A DNA stretch of 64,000 nt, from the NCBI GenBank assembly GCA_014163555.1, contig JACJGO010000011.1:97578-161577 (forward strand). The letters run 5' to 3'. Positions 1 through 8,817 of this stretch are shown here, in pieces. The translations under genes and the position numbers were made by a program. The DNA comes from Flavisolibacter longurius (GTDB lineage Bacteria > Bacteroidota > Bacteroidia > Chitinophagales > Chitinophagaceae). Under the pieces are notes generated by a model. That model made no database searches, was not told where the DNA came from, and saw only the letters and a program-made list of their open reading frames with translations. Numbering within the stretch: the first letter of the stretch is position 1; the number at the start of each line of letters is the position of its first letter.

Positions 1-98
1 AAACGGTCAACCTGCCGCAACATTATCAGGCAGAACCCAATTGCTGTTTATTTGAAATTGATCTGCAGGCAAATCATCCTGGCAAACAAAAAAGATGA
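1..98 (+). CDS. Partial C-terminal end of an unidentified gene entering from the left
   Basis: Reading from base 3 gives about 31 codons without a stop, ending at TGA 96-98. The composition is ordinary for a protein (HYQAEP, FEIDLQ), while the other two plus frames read less plausibly and one stops early. A strong hairpin terminator overlaps the stop, which fits a plus-strand gene ending here. The fragment is too short to name, and a non-coding origin cannot be excluded. Confidence 0.35.
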   Translation, partial: TVNLPQHYQAEPNCCLFEIDLQANHPGKQKR

Positions 99-139
99 TG
101 GTTGCCTTTTATAAAAGGTAACCATCATTTAATTTTTTT
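93..139 (+). terminator. Bidirectional hairpin terminator
   Basis: Bases 95-110 pair with 113-128 over 16 positions with a single G-T pair. The right side is followed by a T-rich run (129-139) and the left side is preceded by an A-run, so the hairpin can end transcription in both directions: the gene entering from the left and the minus-strand hydrolase that stops at 212. Confidence 0.75.
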
Positions 140-211
140 CTACGATAGAAGTTGTAAAATACCAATCACCCCACCAAATGCTTTCTCTATACGTTGGTTG
201 TGCGGCACTGC

Positions 212-1054
212 TTAGTCTTTCTCCTCCTTTACCCACCGACCATGATCCGGCACGGCCTTTTCGTTCCAGTTTGCAAGCAGATCTTCAAGCCCCTGCTTCA
301 ACTCCGCTCCCTGCATGGCGGTTCCGTGCCCGGGAATTAAGATTTCGGGCTTTAGCAATTCCAGGCGCTTTACCGAATCAAGAGCGGCGTCCCAATCGGT
401 GGTCAGGTAAACCGGCGGGCCGCACACTTCTTCTTTTTGCACCAACACACGGTACATGGAATCCTGCTTTACCGTGATCAGTGCATCGGCCGAGATTAGC
501 AACCTGTCGCTCTGCCGGAAAAAGGCAACCTGTCCCGGCGAGTGTCCGGGAACATGCACCCACTGCCAGTCGGGCAGTTCGGGAACGCTGCTATCGGGTG
601 GCAATAATTGCAGGGCTTCATGGATATCAATCGGTTCATTTGGATAATACGAAGAGATTTTCGCCAGCATACCACCTTCCACCGAGGTATCGGGCTCGGG
701 ATAGGCCTGCTCGCCGGTTAAAAACGGAACTTCCATAGGATGTGCATACACGGGCACCCGCCATTCCAGGATCAGGTCAACAATGCTGCCCACATGATCA
801 AAGTGTCCATGCGTAAGAAGGATCGCCGATGGCGGGTTGCTATCGCCATATCTCTCAGCAGCAATTTTAATGATCTCGTCACCCGAATTTGGTATCCCGG
901 CATCCACCAAAACCCACTTGCCGCCGGGCTTACCAATCATCACCAAGTTTACAATCTGGTTGGTATAATAGGCAACGTCCGGGCTTACTTCACGAAGTTT
1001 ACCACTGTTTACAGAGGTCATCGGAATCACTTTGTTATCCTTGCTTTGCTCCAT
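212..1054 (-). CDS. MBL-fold metallo-hydrolase
   Basis: A 280-residue metallo-beta-lactamase superfamily hydrolase. The zinc-binding motif THGHFDH is at residues 81-87. The other expected ligands are visible: H171 in VPGHSPG, D190 in ISADAL and H243 in IPGHGTA. There is no signal peptide, so a cytoplasmic enzyme is expected. The family includes thioesterases, glyoxalase II-like enzymes and lactonases, and the sequence does not settle the substrate. The start is the ATG at 1054. The gene stands alone, divergent from the propeller/amidohydrolase gene and ending near the terminator at 93-139. Confidence 0.85.
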   Translation of the reverse strand: MEQSKDNKVIPMTSVNSGKLREVSPDVAYYTNQIVNLVMIGKPGGKWVLVDAGIPNSGDEIIKIAAERYGDSNPPSAILLTHGHFDHVGSIVDLILEWRVPVYAHPMEVPFLTGEQAYPEPDTSVEGGMLAKISSYYPNEPIDIHEALQLLPPDSSVPELPDWQWVHVPGHSPGQVAFFRQSDRLLISADALITVKQDSMYRVLVQKEEVCGPPVYLTTDWDAALDSVKRLELLKPEILIPGHGTAMQGAELKQGLEDLLANWNEKAVPDHGRWVKEEKD

Positions 1055-1116
1055 TGCTTTTTATTTGGAAAGAATTCAATCCCAAAGTTTATGCCACGGG
1101 AAGGCCATCTGTAAGA

Positions 1117-1137
1117 TACCAACTACCAACAACCGAC
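1117..1137. repeat. Short 7-bp-periodic run, TACCAAC class
   Basis: Three adjacent heptamers: TACCAAC, TACCAAC, AACCGAC. They lie about 64 bases upstream of the 1201 start. Three units are few, so this is the weakest of the heptad-periodic loci in the window. No inverted partner arm is visible nearby. Confidence 0.35.
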
Positions 1138-1200
1138 ATGCATCGTTTTACTTGCAACCTGCTCTTGCGTTATCTTTCCGCCTTTCAACTTTTCAGTACT

Positions 1201-4200
1201 ATGCAAATGAAAAAATGGCTGCTGGCGGTTTGTACCCTGCTGGTGTTGATTCCTGCCCTGTCTCAGGAAAAGAAAAAATGGGATGTAAGCAATCCGGAAG
1301 GTGAATACAAGAATGTGTCCTTTACCGTAAACGAAGGCACCTGGATGAACCTCGACCTTTCGCCGGATGGCAAAGAGATTGTTTTTGACTTGCTCGGTGA
1401 CATTTATACAATGCCTGCCAGCGGCGGTACAGCTAAGGTTCTCCGCGAAGGACTGGCCTACGAAGTACAGCCCCGCTTTAGTCCCGACGGCAAAAAGATC
1501 CTGTTTACTTCCGATGCCGGTGGTGGCGATAACATTTGGGTGATGGACCGCGATGGTAGCAGCGCCAAACAGATCACCAAAGAAACTTTTCGCCTGCTGA
1601 ACAATGCAGCCTGGTCGCCGGATGGCCAGTACATTGTTGCCCGCAAGCATTTTACCTCCGGCCGGTCGCTGGGCGCCGGCGAAATTTGGATGTACCATAT
1701 CAGCGGCGGTGCCGGCATACAGCTAACCGCCCGAAAAAACGACCAGCAGGATGTGAACGAACCCACCGTATCATCGGATGGCCGCTATGTTTATTTCAGC
1801 GAAGACATGTACCCCGGTGGTGCTTTTCAATACAACAAAGATCCCAACAACCAGATCTTCGTGATCCGCCGGTTCGACCGCGAAAAAGGAACACTGGAAA
1901 CTGTTACGGGTGGCCCCGGTGGCGCCGTGCGGCCACAGTTGTCTCGGGACGGCAAAACCATGGCCTTTGTAAAACGGGTCCGCACCAAATCGGTGCTTTA
2001 CCTGCGCAACCTGCAAACCGGTGAAGAATGGCCGGTGTACGACAACCTGTCGAAAGACCAGCAGGAAGCCTGGACCATCTTTGGTGCTTTTCCGGGATTT
2101 GCCTGGACGCCGGACGACAAAGCTATCGTGACTTGGAGCAACGGCAAGATCAATCGCATTGATATCAGCAAGCCGAATACGTTTGCAGAAATTCCGTTTA
2201 CCGCTACGGTCAACCAAAAGATTGCCAACACCGTTCGTTTTCAGCAAAACATCAACCCCGATGAATTTACGGTGAACGTCATCCGGCAGGCTGTTACGTC
2301 ACCCGACGGCAAATGGCTGGTGTTTAATGCCCTCGGGTATTTATGGAAAAAAGCACTGCCGGAAGGAAAACTAGAACGCATTACAAAGGGAAACGATTTT
2401 GAATTTGAACCCTCCTTTTCTGCCGATGGCAAATCCCTGGTGTACACTACCTGGAACGATGTAAACGCTGGTGCCATTTATACGGTCAATCTGCAGGGGG
2501 CTCCGCGTCCGGTTAAGGTGACAGCGGAAAAAGGAATCTACCGCCTGCCGTCGTTTTCACCAGATAGGAAATGGATTCTTTTTCGAAAGGAAGGCAGCAG
2601 CGATGTGCTGGGAAATGCCTTTACCGCACAGCCGGGGATTTATACAATGCCGGCTAACGGCGGAGAACAAACGTTTATCACAGCCCGCGGCGACAACCCA
2701 CGATTCAATAAAAGTGGCGACCGTATCTATTACCAGGTGGGTGGCGGTACCAACCGCACCTTTGCCAGCAGTGATCGGAAAGGCCTCGACGAACGGGTGC
2801 ACCTGAAAAGCATGTACGGCAGCCAGTTCACCGTTTCGCCGGATGAGCAGTGGATTGCCTTTATCGACCTGCACAATGTGTACATCGCCACGTTTCCTGC
2901 TGTTGGAAAAACCATTGACATTGGCAGCACCACGGCCGATTTCCCGGTGAAAAAAGTATCTCGCGATGCCGGTATCAACCTGCATTGGAACAATAACGGA
3001 AAGCAGTTGCACTATACCCTGGGCGACCAGTATTATACCATCAACCTAGAGGACCGCTTTGAGTTTGTAGCCGGAAGGCCCGACAGCGCTTTTGTGATCC
3101 CCGAAAAAGGGATTCCTGTAGGCCTTACCGCCAAAGCCGATAAACCCCAGGGCACGATTGCTTTCACCAATGCCCGCATCCTTACCATGAAGGGTGGAGA
3201 AGTGATCGAGAACGGCACCATCGTAGTGGAAGGCAATACCATAAAAGCGGTTGGCCGTTCGGGTGAGATTACTGTTCCCGCCGGGGCCAAAGTGATCAAT
3301 GCCAGCGGAAAGACTATCATGCCCGGCTTTATTGATGCGCATGCCCACGGTGGTCATTTCCGCACGGGCATCACGCCGCAAAAGCACTGGCCTTATTATG
3401 CCAACCTGGCTTATGGCGTCACCACCATGCACGACCCGTCGGCCAACTCCGAAATGGTGTTTGCCCAGAGTGAGCTGGTAAAAACCGGCCAGATGGTTGG
3501 ACCAAGAATATTTTCTACCGGTACCATCCTCTATGGGGCGGAAGGCGATTTTAAAGCGGTGATCAATACCATCGACGATGCCCGCAGCGCCTTGCGCAGA
3601 ACAAAGGCCTTTGGCGCTTTTTCGGTGAAAAGCTACAACCAGCCGCGCCGCGACCAGCGCCAGATGATCATCCAGGCTGCCCGGGAGCTGGGTATGGAAG
3701 TGGTGCCCGAAGGTGGTTCGTTCTTTTTTCACAACATGAGCATGATCCTCGATGGCCATACCACCATAGAGCACAACATTCCTATTGCCAACCTGTACAA
3801 AGACGTGGTGGAGCTGTGGAAGGCTTCCGGCACAGCCTATACGCCTACCCTCATTGTTTCATACGGTGGTGTCAGTGGCGAGTACTACTGGTACCAGCAT
3901 ACCAACGTTTGGGAAAAAAGCCGTCTCTCCCGCTTTACGCCGCGGGGTGTGCTGGATACCCGCAGCCGTCACCGCACCATGCTGCCCGAAGAAGAATATG
4001 TAAACGGCCATATCCAGTTATCGAAGCAGGTGAAAAAGCTGCACGACGCCGGCGTAGTCGCCAACATGGGAGCGCATGGACAGTTGCAGGGACTGGGGGC
4101 TCATTGGGAAATTTGGATGATGCAACAAGGCGGCATGAGCAACATGGAAGCCTTGCAGACCGCTACCATCAACCCGGCAAAATCGCTGGGCTTCGACCAG

Positions 4201-4470
4201 TGGATCGGTTCCCTGGAGGTAGGTAAACTGGCTGACCTGCTGGTGATGGATCGTAACCCGCTGGAAAATATCCGCAACACCGAAAGCATTCTATACACCA
4301 TGGTAAACGGCCGGTTGTATGAGGCTGAGACCATGAATGAAGTGGGCAATGCAAACAAACCCCGCCCGAAGTTTTACTGGGAAGCCCGGAGAAACTGGGA
4401 GGCATTCGGCTTTCAAAGCGAAACGCATACCCAGGAACATAGCATTCATTGTCTTTGCGGGAAACAGTAG
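1201..4470 (+). CDS. Secreted TolB-like beta-propeller / amidohydrolase fusion protein
   Basis: About 1089 residues. The ATG at 1201 (or 1207) is chosen because it opens directly on a signal peptide (KKWLLAVCTLLVLIPALS); the frame is open further upstream but that part is not protein-like. The first ~640 residues carry repeated SPDGK-type blades typical of TolB/PD40 propellers. From about residue 650 an amidohydrolase begins: the metal motif DAHAHGG near 712-718, further histidines in DGHTTIEH near 850-860 and in GAHGQ near 955, and the closing GKLADLLVMD strand. The fusion is a known architecture among secreted Bacteroidota amidohydrolases, often annotated as imidazolonepropionase-like or prolidase-like. 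The substrate is unknown. It probably acts in the periplasm or outside the cell, and no sorting domain is seen. Confidence 0.85.
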   Translation: MQMKKWLLAVCTLLVLIPALSQEKKKWDVSNPEGEYKNVSFTVNEGTWMNLDLSPDGKEIVFDLLGDIYTMPASGGTAKVLREGLAYEVQPRFSPDGKKILFTSDAGGGDNIWVMDRDGSSAKQITKETFRLLNNAAWSPDGQYIVARKHFTSGRSLGAGEIWMYHISGGAGIQLTARKNDQQDVNEPTVSSDGRYVYFSEDMYPGGAFQYNKDPNNQIFVIRRFDREKGTLETVTGGPGGAVRPQLSRDGKTMAFVKRVRTKSVLYLRNLQTGEEWPVYDNLSKDQQEAWTIFGAFPGFAWTPDDKAIVTWSNGKINRIDISKPNTFAEIPFTATVNQKIANTVRFQQNINPDEFTVNVIRQAVTSPDGKWLVFNALGYLWKKALPEGKLERITKGNDFEFEPSFSADGKSLVYTTWNDVNAGAIYTVNLQGAPRPVKVTAEKGIYRLPSFSPDRKWILFRKEGSSDVLGNAFTAQPGIYTMPANGGEQTFITARGDNPRFNKSGDRIYYQVGGGTNRTFASSDRKGLDERVHLKSMYGSQFTVSPDEQWIAFIDLHNVYIATFPAVGKTIDIGSTTADFPVKKVSRDAGINLHWNNNGKQLHYTLGDQYYTINLEDRFEFVAGRPDSAFVIPEKGIPVGLTAKADKPQGTIAFTNARILTMKGGEVIENGTIVVEGNTIKAVGRSGEITVPAGAKVINASGKTIMPGFIDAHAHGGHFRTGITPQKHWPYYANLAYGVTTMHDPSANSEMVFAQSELVKTGQMVGPRIFSTGTILYGAEGDFKAVINTIDDARSALRRTKAFGAFSVKSYNQPRRDQRQMIIQAARELGMEVVPEGGSFFFHNMSMILDGHTTIEHNIPIANLYKDVVELWKASGTAYTPTLIVSYGGVSGEYYWYQHTNVWEKSRLSRFTPRGVLDTRSRHRTMLPEEEYVNGHIQLSKQVKKLHDAGVVANMGAHGQLQGLGAHWEIWMMQQGGMSNMEALQTATINPAKSLGFDQWIGSLEVGKLADLLVMDRNPLENIRNTESILYTMVNGRLYEAETMNEVGNANKPRPKFYWEARRNWEAFGFQSETHTQEHSIHCLCGKQ

Positions 4471-4482
4471 AGCGTTTGATAG

Positions 4483-4506
4483 TGGATATTAGATATTGGG
4501 ATATTT
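4483..4506. repeat. 8-bp-periodic run, TGGATATT class (copy 1)
   Basis: Three octamers TGGATATT, AGATATTG, GGATATTT start 12 bases after the stop codon of the amidohydrolase gene. A 7-bp inverted pair (ATAGTGG 4479-4485 and CCACTAT 4514-4520) flanks the run. A second run of the same class follows the stop of the trans-sulfuration gene at 29833-29864. Confidence 0.55.
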
Positions 4507-4542
4507 TCTGTTTCCACTATAGCAAGCAAAGCGATTCATTTC

Positions 4543-4575
4543 AAAAACGCAGTACGGGTTTGTACTGCGTTTTTC
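4543..4575 (+). terminator. Strong hairpin terminator
   Basis: Perfect 13-bp stem (4543-4555 with 4562-4574) around a 6-base GGGTTT loop. The stem has A5 on the left and T5 on the right. It ends the amidohydrolase gene. Confidence 0.85.
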
Positions 4576-4617
4576 ATTATGGGAACAATCTTACTAAACC
4601 GCCGATATCTTTCTTTT

Positions 4618-4652
4618 TTGCCTATTGCACATTGTCTTTTGCCCACTGGCTG
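4618..4652. repeat. 7-bp-periodic run, TTGCCYA class (copy 1)
   Basis: Five consecutive heptamers: TTGCCTA, TTGCACA, TTGTCTT, TTGCCCA, CTGGCTG. The same unit recurs at 30440-30474. It lies in the intergenic region before the small membrane protein gene. No inverted partner is seen. Confidence 0.6.
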
Positions 4653-4752
4653 TGCCTGCTTTATCCCTGAAAAACGCTTCGGGAGCACCTCGGCAGGAAC
4701 CGCTCATCCTTTCTCCTTTCGGATAAAACAAAACTATTATCTATGTTTGAGT

Positions 4753-5007
4753 ATGGCTGATCTAATCCTCCTGCTGTTAGGCCTGGCAATTTTTGCCGGC
4801 TTTTTTGTTCTCCTGTATCTCTTTCTCGACACCTATGTGAACCAGAAAGCAGAGCTGTACAATGAGCAGGTGCGGCGGAAAATCGACGCCATCGTCAGCG
4901 AACGGCTTGACCTCCTGAAAAACATCAGCGACACCAGCCGGCCGGAAAGTGTCCGCAGCCGCATCCAGGCCCTGCACCGGTTTACGGCAGAAGTAAAAAA
5001 ATTCTGA
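4753..5007 (+). CDS. Small single-pass membrane protein with coiled-coil-like tail
   Basis: 84 residues starting MADLILLLLGLAIF. Residues 3-26 form one hydrophobic membrane helix. The rest is charged and helical (KAELYNEQVRRKIDAIVSER, then a basic end), which suggests a short cytoplasmic coiled coil. I do not recognise a family. The frame stays open upstream to 4579, but that part overlaps the heptad repeat and is not protein-like, so the ATG at 4753 is preferred. Function unknown. Confidence 0.6.
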   Translation: MADLILLLLGLAIFAGFFVLLYLFLDTYVNQKAELYNEQVRRKIDAIVSERLDLLKNISDTSRPESVRSRIQALHRFTAEVKKF

Positions 5008-5157
5008 TCGGCAAAACATGCCGCTGCCGTTTTAAGAAATCGCCACAAATTCCGGGAAACCCAAGTTTGAACGGTTGCCTTCCTGCTACTTATCGTAATG
5101 ACAGAACTTTCTGCATTGATAAAAACGTCTTCTGCTTAGAAAACTACCTTAAACTAA

Positions 5158-5203
5158 TAGAAAGAAAGAAAACAGGCAGCCCTGCTACGGCAAGACTACC
5201 TGT
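5158..5203 (-). terminator. Minus-strand terminator with G-U wobble pairs
   Basis: Bases 5172-5185 and 5190-5203 form a 14-bp stem around a 4-base loop, but only in minus-strand RNA, where three positions are U-G wobbles; in plus-strand RNA the same positions are C-A mismatches. The hairpin is followed on the minus strand by a pyrimidine run rich in U (5171 down to 5158). It would end the methyltransferase transcript about 130 bases past its stop. The rest of the 5008-5336 gap shows nothing I can support. Confidence 0.55.
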
Positions 5204-5336
5204 TACTCCTATTATCAGGTGCCTTTTACAAATTCTTTTGGGAGTGATCAGTGAAGCAAGTAGCCTTACTGACCACTTTCCATTCTTACCGCTGTAAAAC
5301 TGAATTCTGGCAGCATTACTCTAGCATGTGAACTTC

Positions 5337-6194
5337 TCAGCGCATCACCGTTACCCTTAAAAAACTGGCATCGATCAGTGTCGTATGCGGTGAGCCGCTT
5401 TTGTTTTCCCTATGGAAAAGCTCTTCCAGTTCCCGCTGCAGGTCAGCATCCTTTCCTGTCTTCTCTGCCGCTTCGAATGCATTCATGGTAGGCCCATAAA
5501 AATGCCGGAACCGGCTGAGGAATTCCGTTGGCGAAAACGGCGCCTGGAACGTATAGGTGTCCCGCACAAAACGGATAGAACCCGCCGGGATGCCGGCGCT
5601 TCCAAAGCGTTCGATCACATGTTCCTCCAAGCCCCAGAGCATGGGAGAGATAAACCCTTCCGGCGGCGGGGGCGCATAGGCTGTACTGATCTTCAGCAGT
5701 TGCGCCACAAAGGTGGGATCACCGGGAATCCAGTTACCCATCACAATGCGTCCACCGGGCCTTGTTACCCGAACCATTTCGCGGGCCACATCATAGGGCC
5801 GCGGTGCGAACATAGCACCAAAAATGCTCACTGTGAGGTCGAAGCTGTTATCGGCTATGCCCTGCAAGTTGGTGGCATCGCCTTCTTCAAACGTAATGTT
5901 CTGTAGCCCTTCCACTGCCACCCGGGCCTTTCCGGCTTCTACGAGATTAGGAGCTATATCCACTCCTCGCACACGGGCGCCAAATTTTGCGGCGGGAATA
6001 GCGGTGGTGCCGTCGCCGCAACCAAGGTCCAGTACATCCATGTCGTTGCTGACACCAATATCAGCCACCAATGCGGCGCCACTTTGGCGCATGGTTTCGG
6101 CAATGCGGGTAAAGTCGCCTTTTTCCCATAAGGCTTTGTTGGGATTTGTTGCGGGCAGTGAAGCAGAGGTTTGCAGTGTTGTGGAATCGTTCAT
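5337..6194 (-). CDS. Class I SAM-dependent methyltransferase
   Basis: 285 residues with the Rossmann-fold SAM site: motif I VLDLGCGDGT at residues 54-63, an acidic residue ending strand 2 (GVDIA, D79), and FEEGDATNL near 103-111. The region FDLTVSIFGAMFAPRP and TRPGGRIVMGNWIP match the UbiE/Methyltransf_11/25 type. The acceptor substrate cannot be read from the sequence. No membrane segment. The gene is single, with its own downstream terminator at 5158-5203. Confidence 0.85.
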   Translation of the reverse strand: MNDSTTLQTSASLPATNPNKALWEKGDFTRIAETMRQSGAALVADIGVSNDMDVLDLGCGDGTTAIPAAKFGARVRGVDIAPNLVEAGKARVAVEGLQNITFEEGDATNLQGIADNSFDLTVSIFGAMFAPRPYDVAREMVRVTRPGGRIVMGNWIPGDPTFVAQLLKISTAYAPPPPEGFISPMLWGLEEHVIERFGSAGIPAGSIRFVRDTYTFQAPFSPTEFLSRFRHFYGPTMNAFEAAEKTGKDADLQRELEELFHRENKSGSPHTTLIDASFLRVTVMR

Positions 6195-6361
6195 GGCTTA
6201 TCGATTTAGATTGTTAAGGAATGCGGCTTCCAGGGTGGGAAATGCGGGGTTTACAAAGGCGGGCGGGAAGGAAAGGTACCAACTCTTTTGCATTCTTTTC
6301 ACTACAAGATGCCATCTTGCTTCTCCCAGCAGTATGAGTGGTAGCGACTGGAAAACGGCAA

Positions 6362-6403
6362 GATTACGCAAGGCTGCTTCTTACGAAACAGCCTTGCGTA
6401 ATC
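6362..6403 (-). terminator. Hairpin terminator after decayed T9SS gene
   Basis: A perfect 15-bp stem (6362-6376 with 6389-6403) with a 12-base loop, 16 bases past the stop of the minus-strand pseudogene. The following minus-strand bases contain a short T-run (GCCGTTTT). The signal is intact although the gene is broken. Confidence 0.6.
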
Positions 6404-6418
6404 AACCTACTCTCCTTT

Positions 6419-7260
6419 CTACCGGAAGACCTTTGTGGTAATGTTCTCACCGGCGACATATGCTTTTAAAATATAAACACCCGAGGCCAGTTCAGGCAGA
6501 TCGATGAGAAGGAGCGGCACACCGGTCCTGCGCATCGACAGGTTGCACTGGTAAACCAGGCGTCCGTTTACGGTCAGCAGTTCGACTTTGTCCTCACTCC
6601 GTGGCGCTCCCTGCGTGGTGATGGTCACGTGAGTGTTTTGACAAAGGGATTTGGGAATACCCTGAATACGTTCTCTGTTTTTACTTCACCGATGTTGATG
6701 CGAACAACGGAGGAATAACTGAACTTCTCGTCGACATCCACTTGCTTCAGGCGGTAATACAACAGTTTTGCATTTGCGCCAGCGCTTCGTTATCGGTAAA
6801 GTTGTATAACGGGTTTGTGTACTGTTGCCGGCGGTTGCCACTTGCCTAATCTTCTCAAACCGCACACCGTCCACCGATTTCTCCACGTTAAACGGTTTGC
6901 TACTGGCTTCATTCGCGGTAGCCCATGTCAGCACCACGGCTTCTCTTACCTGCTCGCCTTTAAAGCTGAGCCATGATACCATCAGGCCGATTGCACCCAC
7001 CATGGTTACGGCTTCGCAGGCATTCTTCCTTTCTTCCGCGTTCAGTACATTGTCGGTGGCCTGAGTAAAGAAGCAGTACGTGCTTCCGGGTCTGCCAATA
7101 AAGACAATCGCCGAATCCAGTATATTCTTCTGGTATAACGTGAAGGCACCACCGTTTTCCGAAACATACACGGCATATTCCCGTACACCGCTGCCACCGG
7201 CATCATCCGCACCACTCCACTGTAGCGTGATGGCCGTATCGCTTACTTCTGGCAGCGCAA
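6419..7260 (-). pseudogene. Remnant of a T9SS-secreted protein (C-terminal part, several frameshifts)
   Basis: Reading the minus strand and changing frame as needed recovers one continuous C-terminus. It has an Ig/Fn3-like region (LPEVSDTAITLQWSGADD, then YVSENGGAFTLYQ), a junction region (VLTWATANEASSKPFNVEKS, FTDNEAL, NAKLLYYRLKQVDVDEKFS) and a sorting domain opening VFPNPF and ending VYILKAYVAGENITTKVFR. The frame must shift near 6798, near 6775 and again near 6630, and the upstream frame is lost near 7255. No start or signal peptide remains. Three or more shifts within 650 bases point to decay rather than one sequencing error. Intact relatives are exported by the T9SS. Confidence 0.75.
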
Positions 7261-7385
7261 TCCTCTGGTGCTACCTCGTTAATGAAGCTGTTGCGGCACC
7301 TGCTGCATAGTATGTACGTTTATAGGTATTGAAAATTATTTATTAATGTAAATGGGAAAATTCTTGCGTAAACTAGCGGAGATCC

Positions 7386-7841
7386 CTACCCTTTTTCGGG
7401 CACTTTCTGGTAGGTGTGCCGGCTTCCGCCATCGGTGGGAAAATAACCGGAGACCAAGATCAGTTTATCGCCGTTACGCTGGAAAAAAGTTTTGGGAGCT
7501 GATGGCTCATCTTCGAAAATAATCCGCTGGGTAAATTCGCCGGGAGGCAATTGCAAGCCCACTTCTTTTTGAACGGTGGAATCCATTTCTAACCGGTACG
7601 CACCGCTTTTTTCGAGGGCACCATTCCGGTACCGCTCATAGGTTGTGGCCGTAAACCGGTAGCGATCGCCATTGCCTTCGGCGTGTTGCCGGGTTGGGAT
7701 CATGCCGCTTTGGTCTTCCCGCAACTCCCAGGTGCCAATCAGGGCTGTGGCATCGGCCGCCTCCGTGTTTACCTTCCGGTTGCAGGCAAAGACGGCTGCC
7801 AGTACAGCACAAAAAAGGAACAGGAGACATTTATTCTGCAT
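7386..7841 (-). CDS. Small lipoprotein, lipocalin-like
   Basis: 151 residues with a lipoprotein signal peptide: hydrophobic residues 5-18, then AVFAC with the lipidated cysteine at residue 20. The mature part begins with LIGTWELRED and alternates short beta-like segments, a pattern seen in small lipocalin-like lipoproteins of Bacteroidota, but I cannot name a family firmly. It is expected to be anchored in a membrane facing the periplasm or the surface. Next to another small lipoprotein on the same strand, with a gap of about 85 bases. Confidence 0.7.
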   Translation of the reverse strand: MQNKCLLFLFCAVLAAVFACNRKVNTEAADATALIGTWELREDQSGMIPTRQHAEGNGDRYRFTATTYERYRNGALEKSGAYRLEMDSTVQKEVGLQLPPGEFTQRIIFEDEPSAPKTFFQRNGDKLILVSGYFPTDGGSRHTYQKVPEKG

Positions 7842-7926
7842 ACAATTGGATTAAGGAGACAAGAAAGTTTCAGCGAACTAAAGATAGGGCAAGCTTGTAA
7901 TCTGTAACATAACAACGCAACAGAAA

Positions 7927-8436
7927 TCAGCGCAACCGTCCGCTTTTGAGTAAGGCATCCAGCAGCCGCTTGTCGTTGCGCTTGTCAAAGGCATCGGCAT
8001 CGGGCCTGTTATCGATCCGGATATAGTCGATCTTCAGTTGGCGGTCCTGCACAAAGTTTGGATTGATGGAGGCAATGCCGTAAACAACGGAACTTAAATA
8101 AGCCGGCCGGAACTCACCAACATAGATGATCTCTTTGTTTACCGTCACCGCAAATGCTTTATCAGGGCCAAAATCCCTTATGGCTGGCGTAATGTCCTTA
8201 CGCAGGTAAAAAGTGGTGTGCAAAGGATTATATCCCGCAATATCCTTATCTGCCAGCAGGGGTATTGCCGACAAGCTGATATTGCTGTACCGGGTAATGG
8301 CTGGCGATGCTGAGACATCCACAGTACGGGTGTAGGTCTGTAACTGGTAGATCTCGACAGCATCCGAACGATTGTTATCTTTTTTGCAAGCAGCAAAAAT
8401 GAAGAACAGCAGGGAAAGTGGAATGGCTTGTTTCAC
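7927..8436 (-). CDS. Small lipoprotein of unknown function
   Basis: 169 residues from a GTG at 8436, chosen because it opens directly on a lipoprotein signal (KQAIPLSLLFFIFAAC, cysteine about residue 17). An in-frame ATG at 8496 would add 20 residues rich in Cys and His that would spoil the signal. The mature part has two segments of mixed beta and charged character (TFYLRKDITPAIRDFG, LKIDYIRIDNRPDADAF). I do not recognise a domain. Possibly co-transcribed with the downstream lipoprotein gene. Confidence 0.6.
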   Translation of the reverse strand: MKQAIPLSLLFFIFAACKKDNNRSDAVEIYQLQTYTRTVDVSASPAITRYSNISLSAIPLLADKDIAGYNPLHTTFYLRKDITPAIRDFGPDKAFAVTVNKEIIYVGEFRPAYLSSVVYGIASINPNFVQDRQLKIDYIRIDNRPDADAFDKRNDKRLLDALLKSGRLR

Positions 8437-8817
8437 GCCTGTTTTTTCTGCATGACAACAGCACCTGTTAAAACGTTGCACCCAACTTTGCGCCATCCCC
8501 GCAACAAATTTCTCTCCCGAAGGGCAAATCCGGAGATGACAAAATCGCTATAAAAAGCACAAAACGACTCCTTTAGAGAATAGACAATAACAAGAATAAA
8601 GCAGAAAAATTGCCATCTCTTGCGGTTTTTTCTATATATGTGCGTTTTTATGCAGGATTTCCTACCTTTATCCGGTTCTAAGGAAAAGGAAAGGAAAGAT
8701 TTCAGCACAAAAAGAGAAAAACCGAAGAAGTTTTTAGTAGAAAAAAGATTGCTTGTTACCAATTCAAACGCCCTTCTGCTTTGGGACCTAAATCGACTCA
8801 TCTAACGCTGCCTCTAT
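8437..8817. other. Intergenic region upstream of the DeoR-SusCD locus
   Basis: Nearly 400 bases, AT-rich and purine-rich (8680-8750), between divergent genes. No gene-like frame is seen. A possible promoter for the DeoR gene is TTGT at 8752-8755, a 19-base spacer and CTGCTTTG at 8775-8782. The TTTG half fits the Bacteroidota -7 box but the TA does not, so it is weak. TACCTTTA at 8663-8670 is a second candidate without a good -33 box. Confidence 0.3.

Noticed and set aside
5067..5297. 76-codon frame between the small membrane protein and the methyltransferase
   Set aside because: It starts with TTG, crosses the minus-strand terminator hairpin and is not protein-like.
8620..8805. 61-codon frame in the region before the DeoR gene
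   Set aside because: Lysine-rich, lies over the purine-rich promoter region and has no homology I can recognise.
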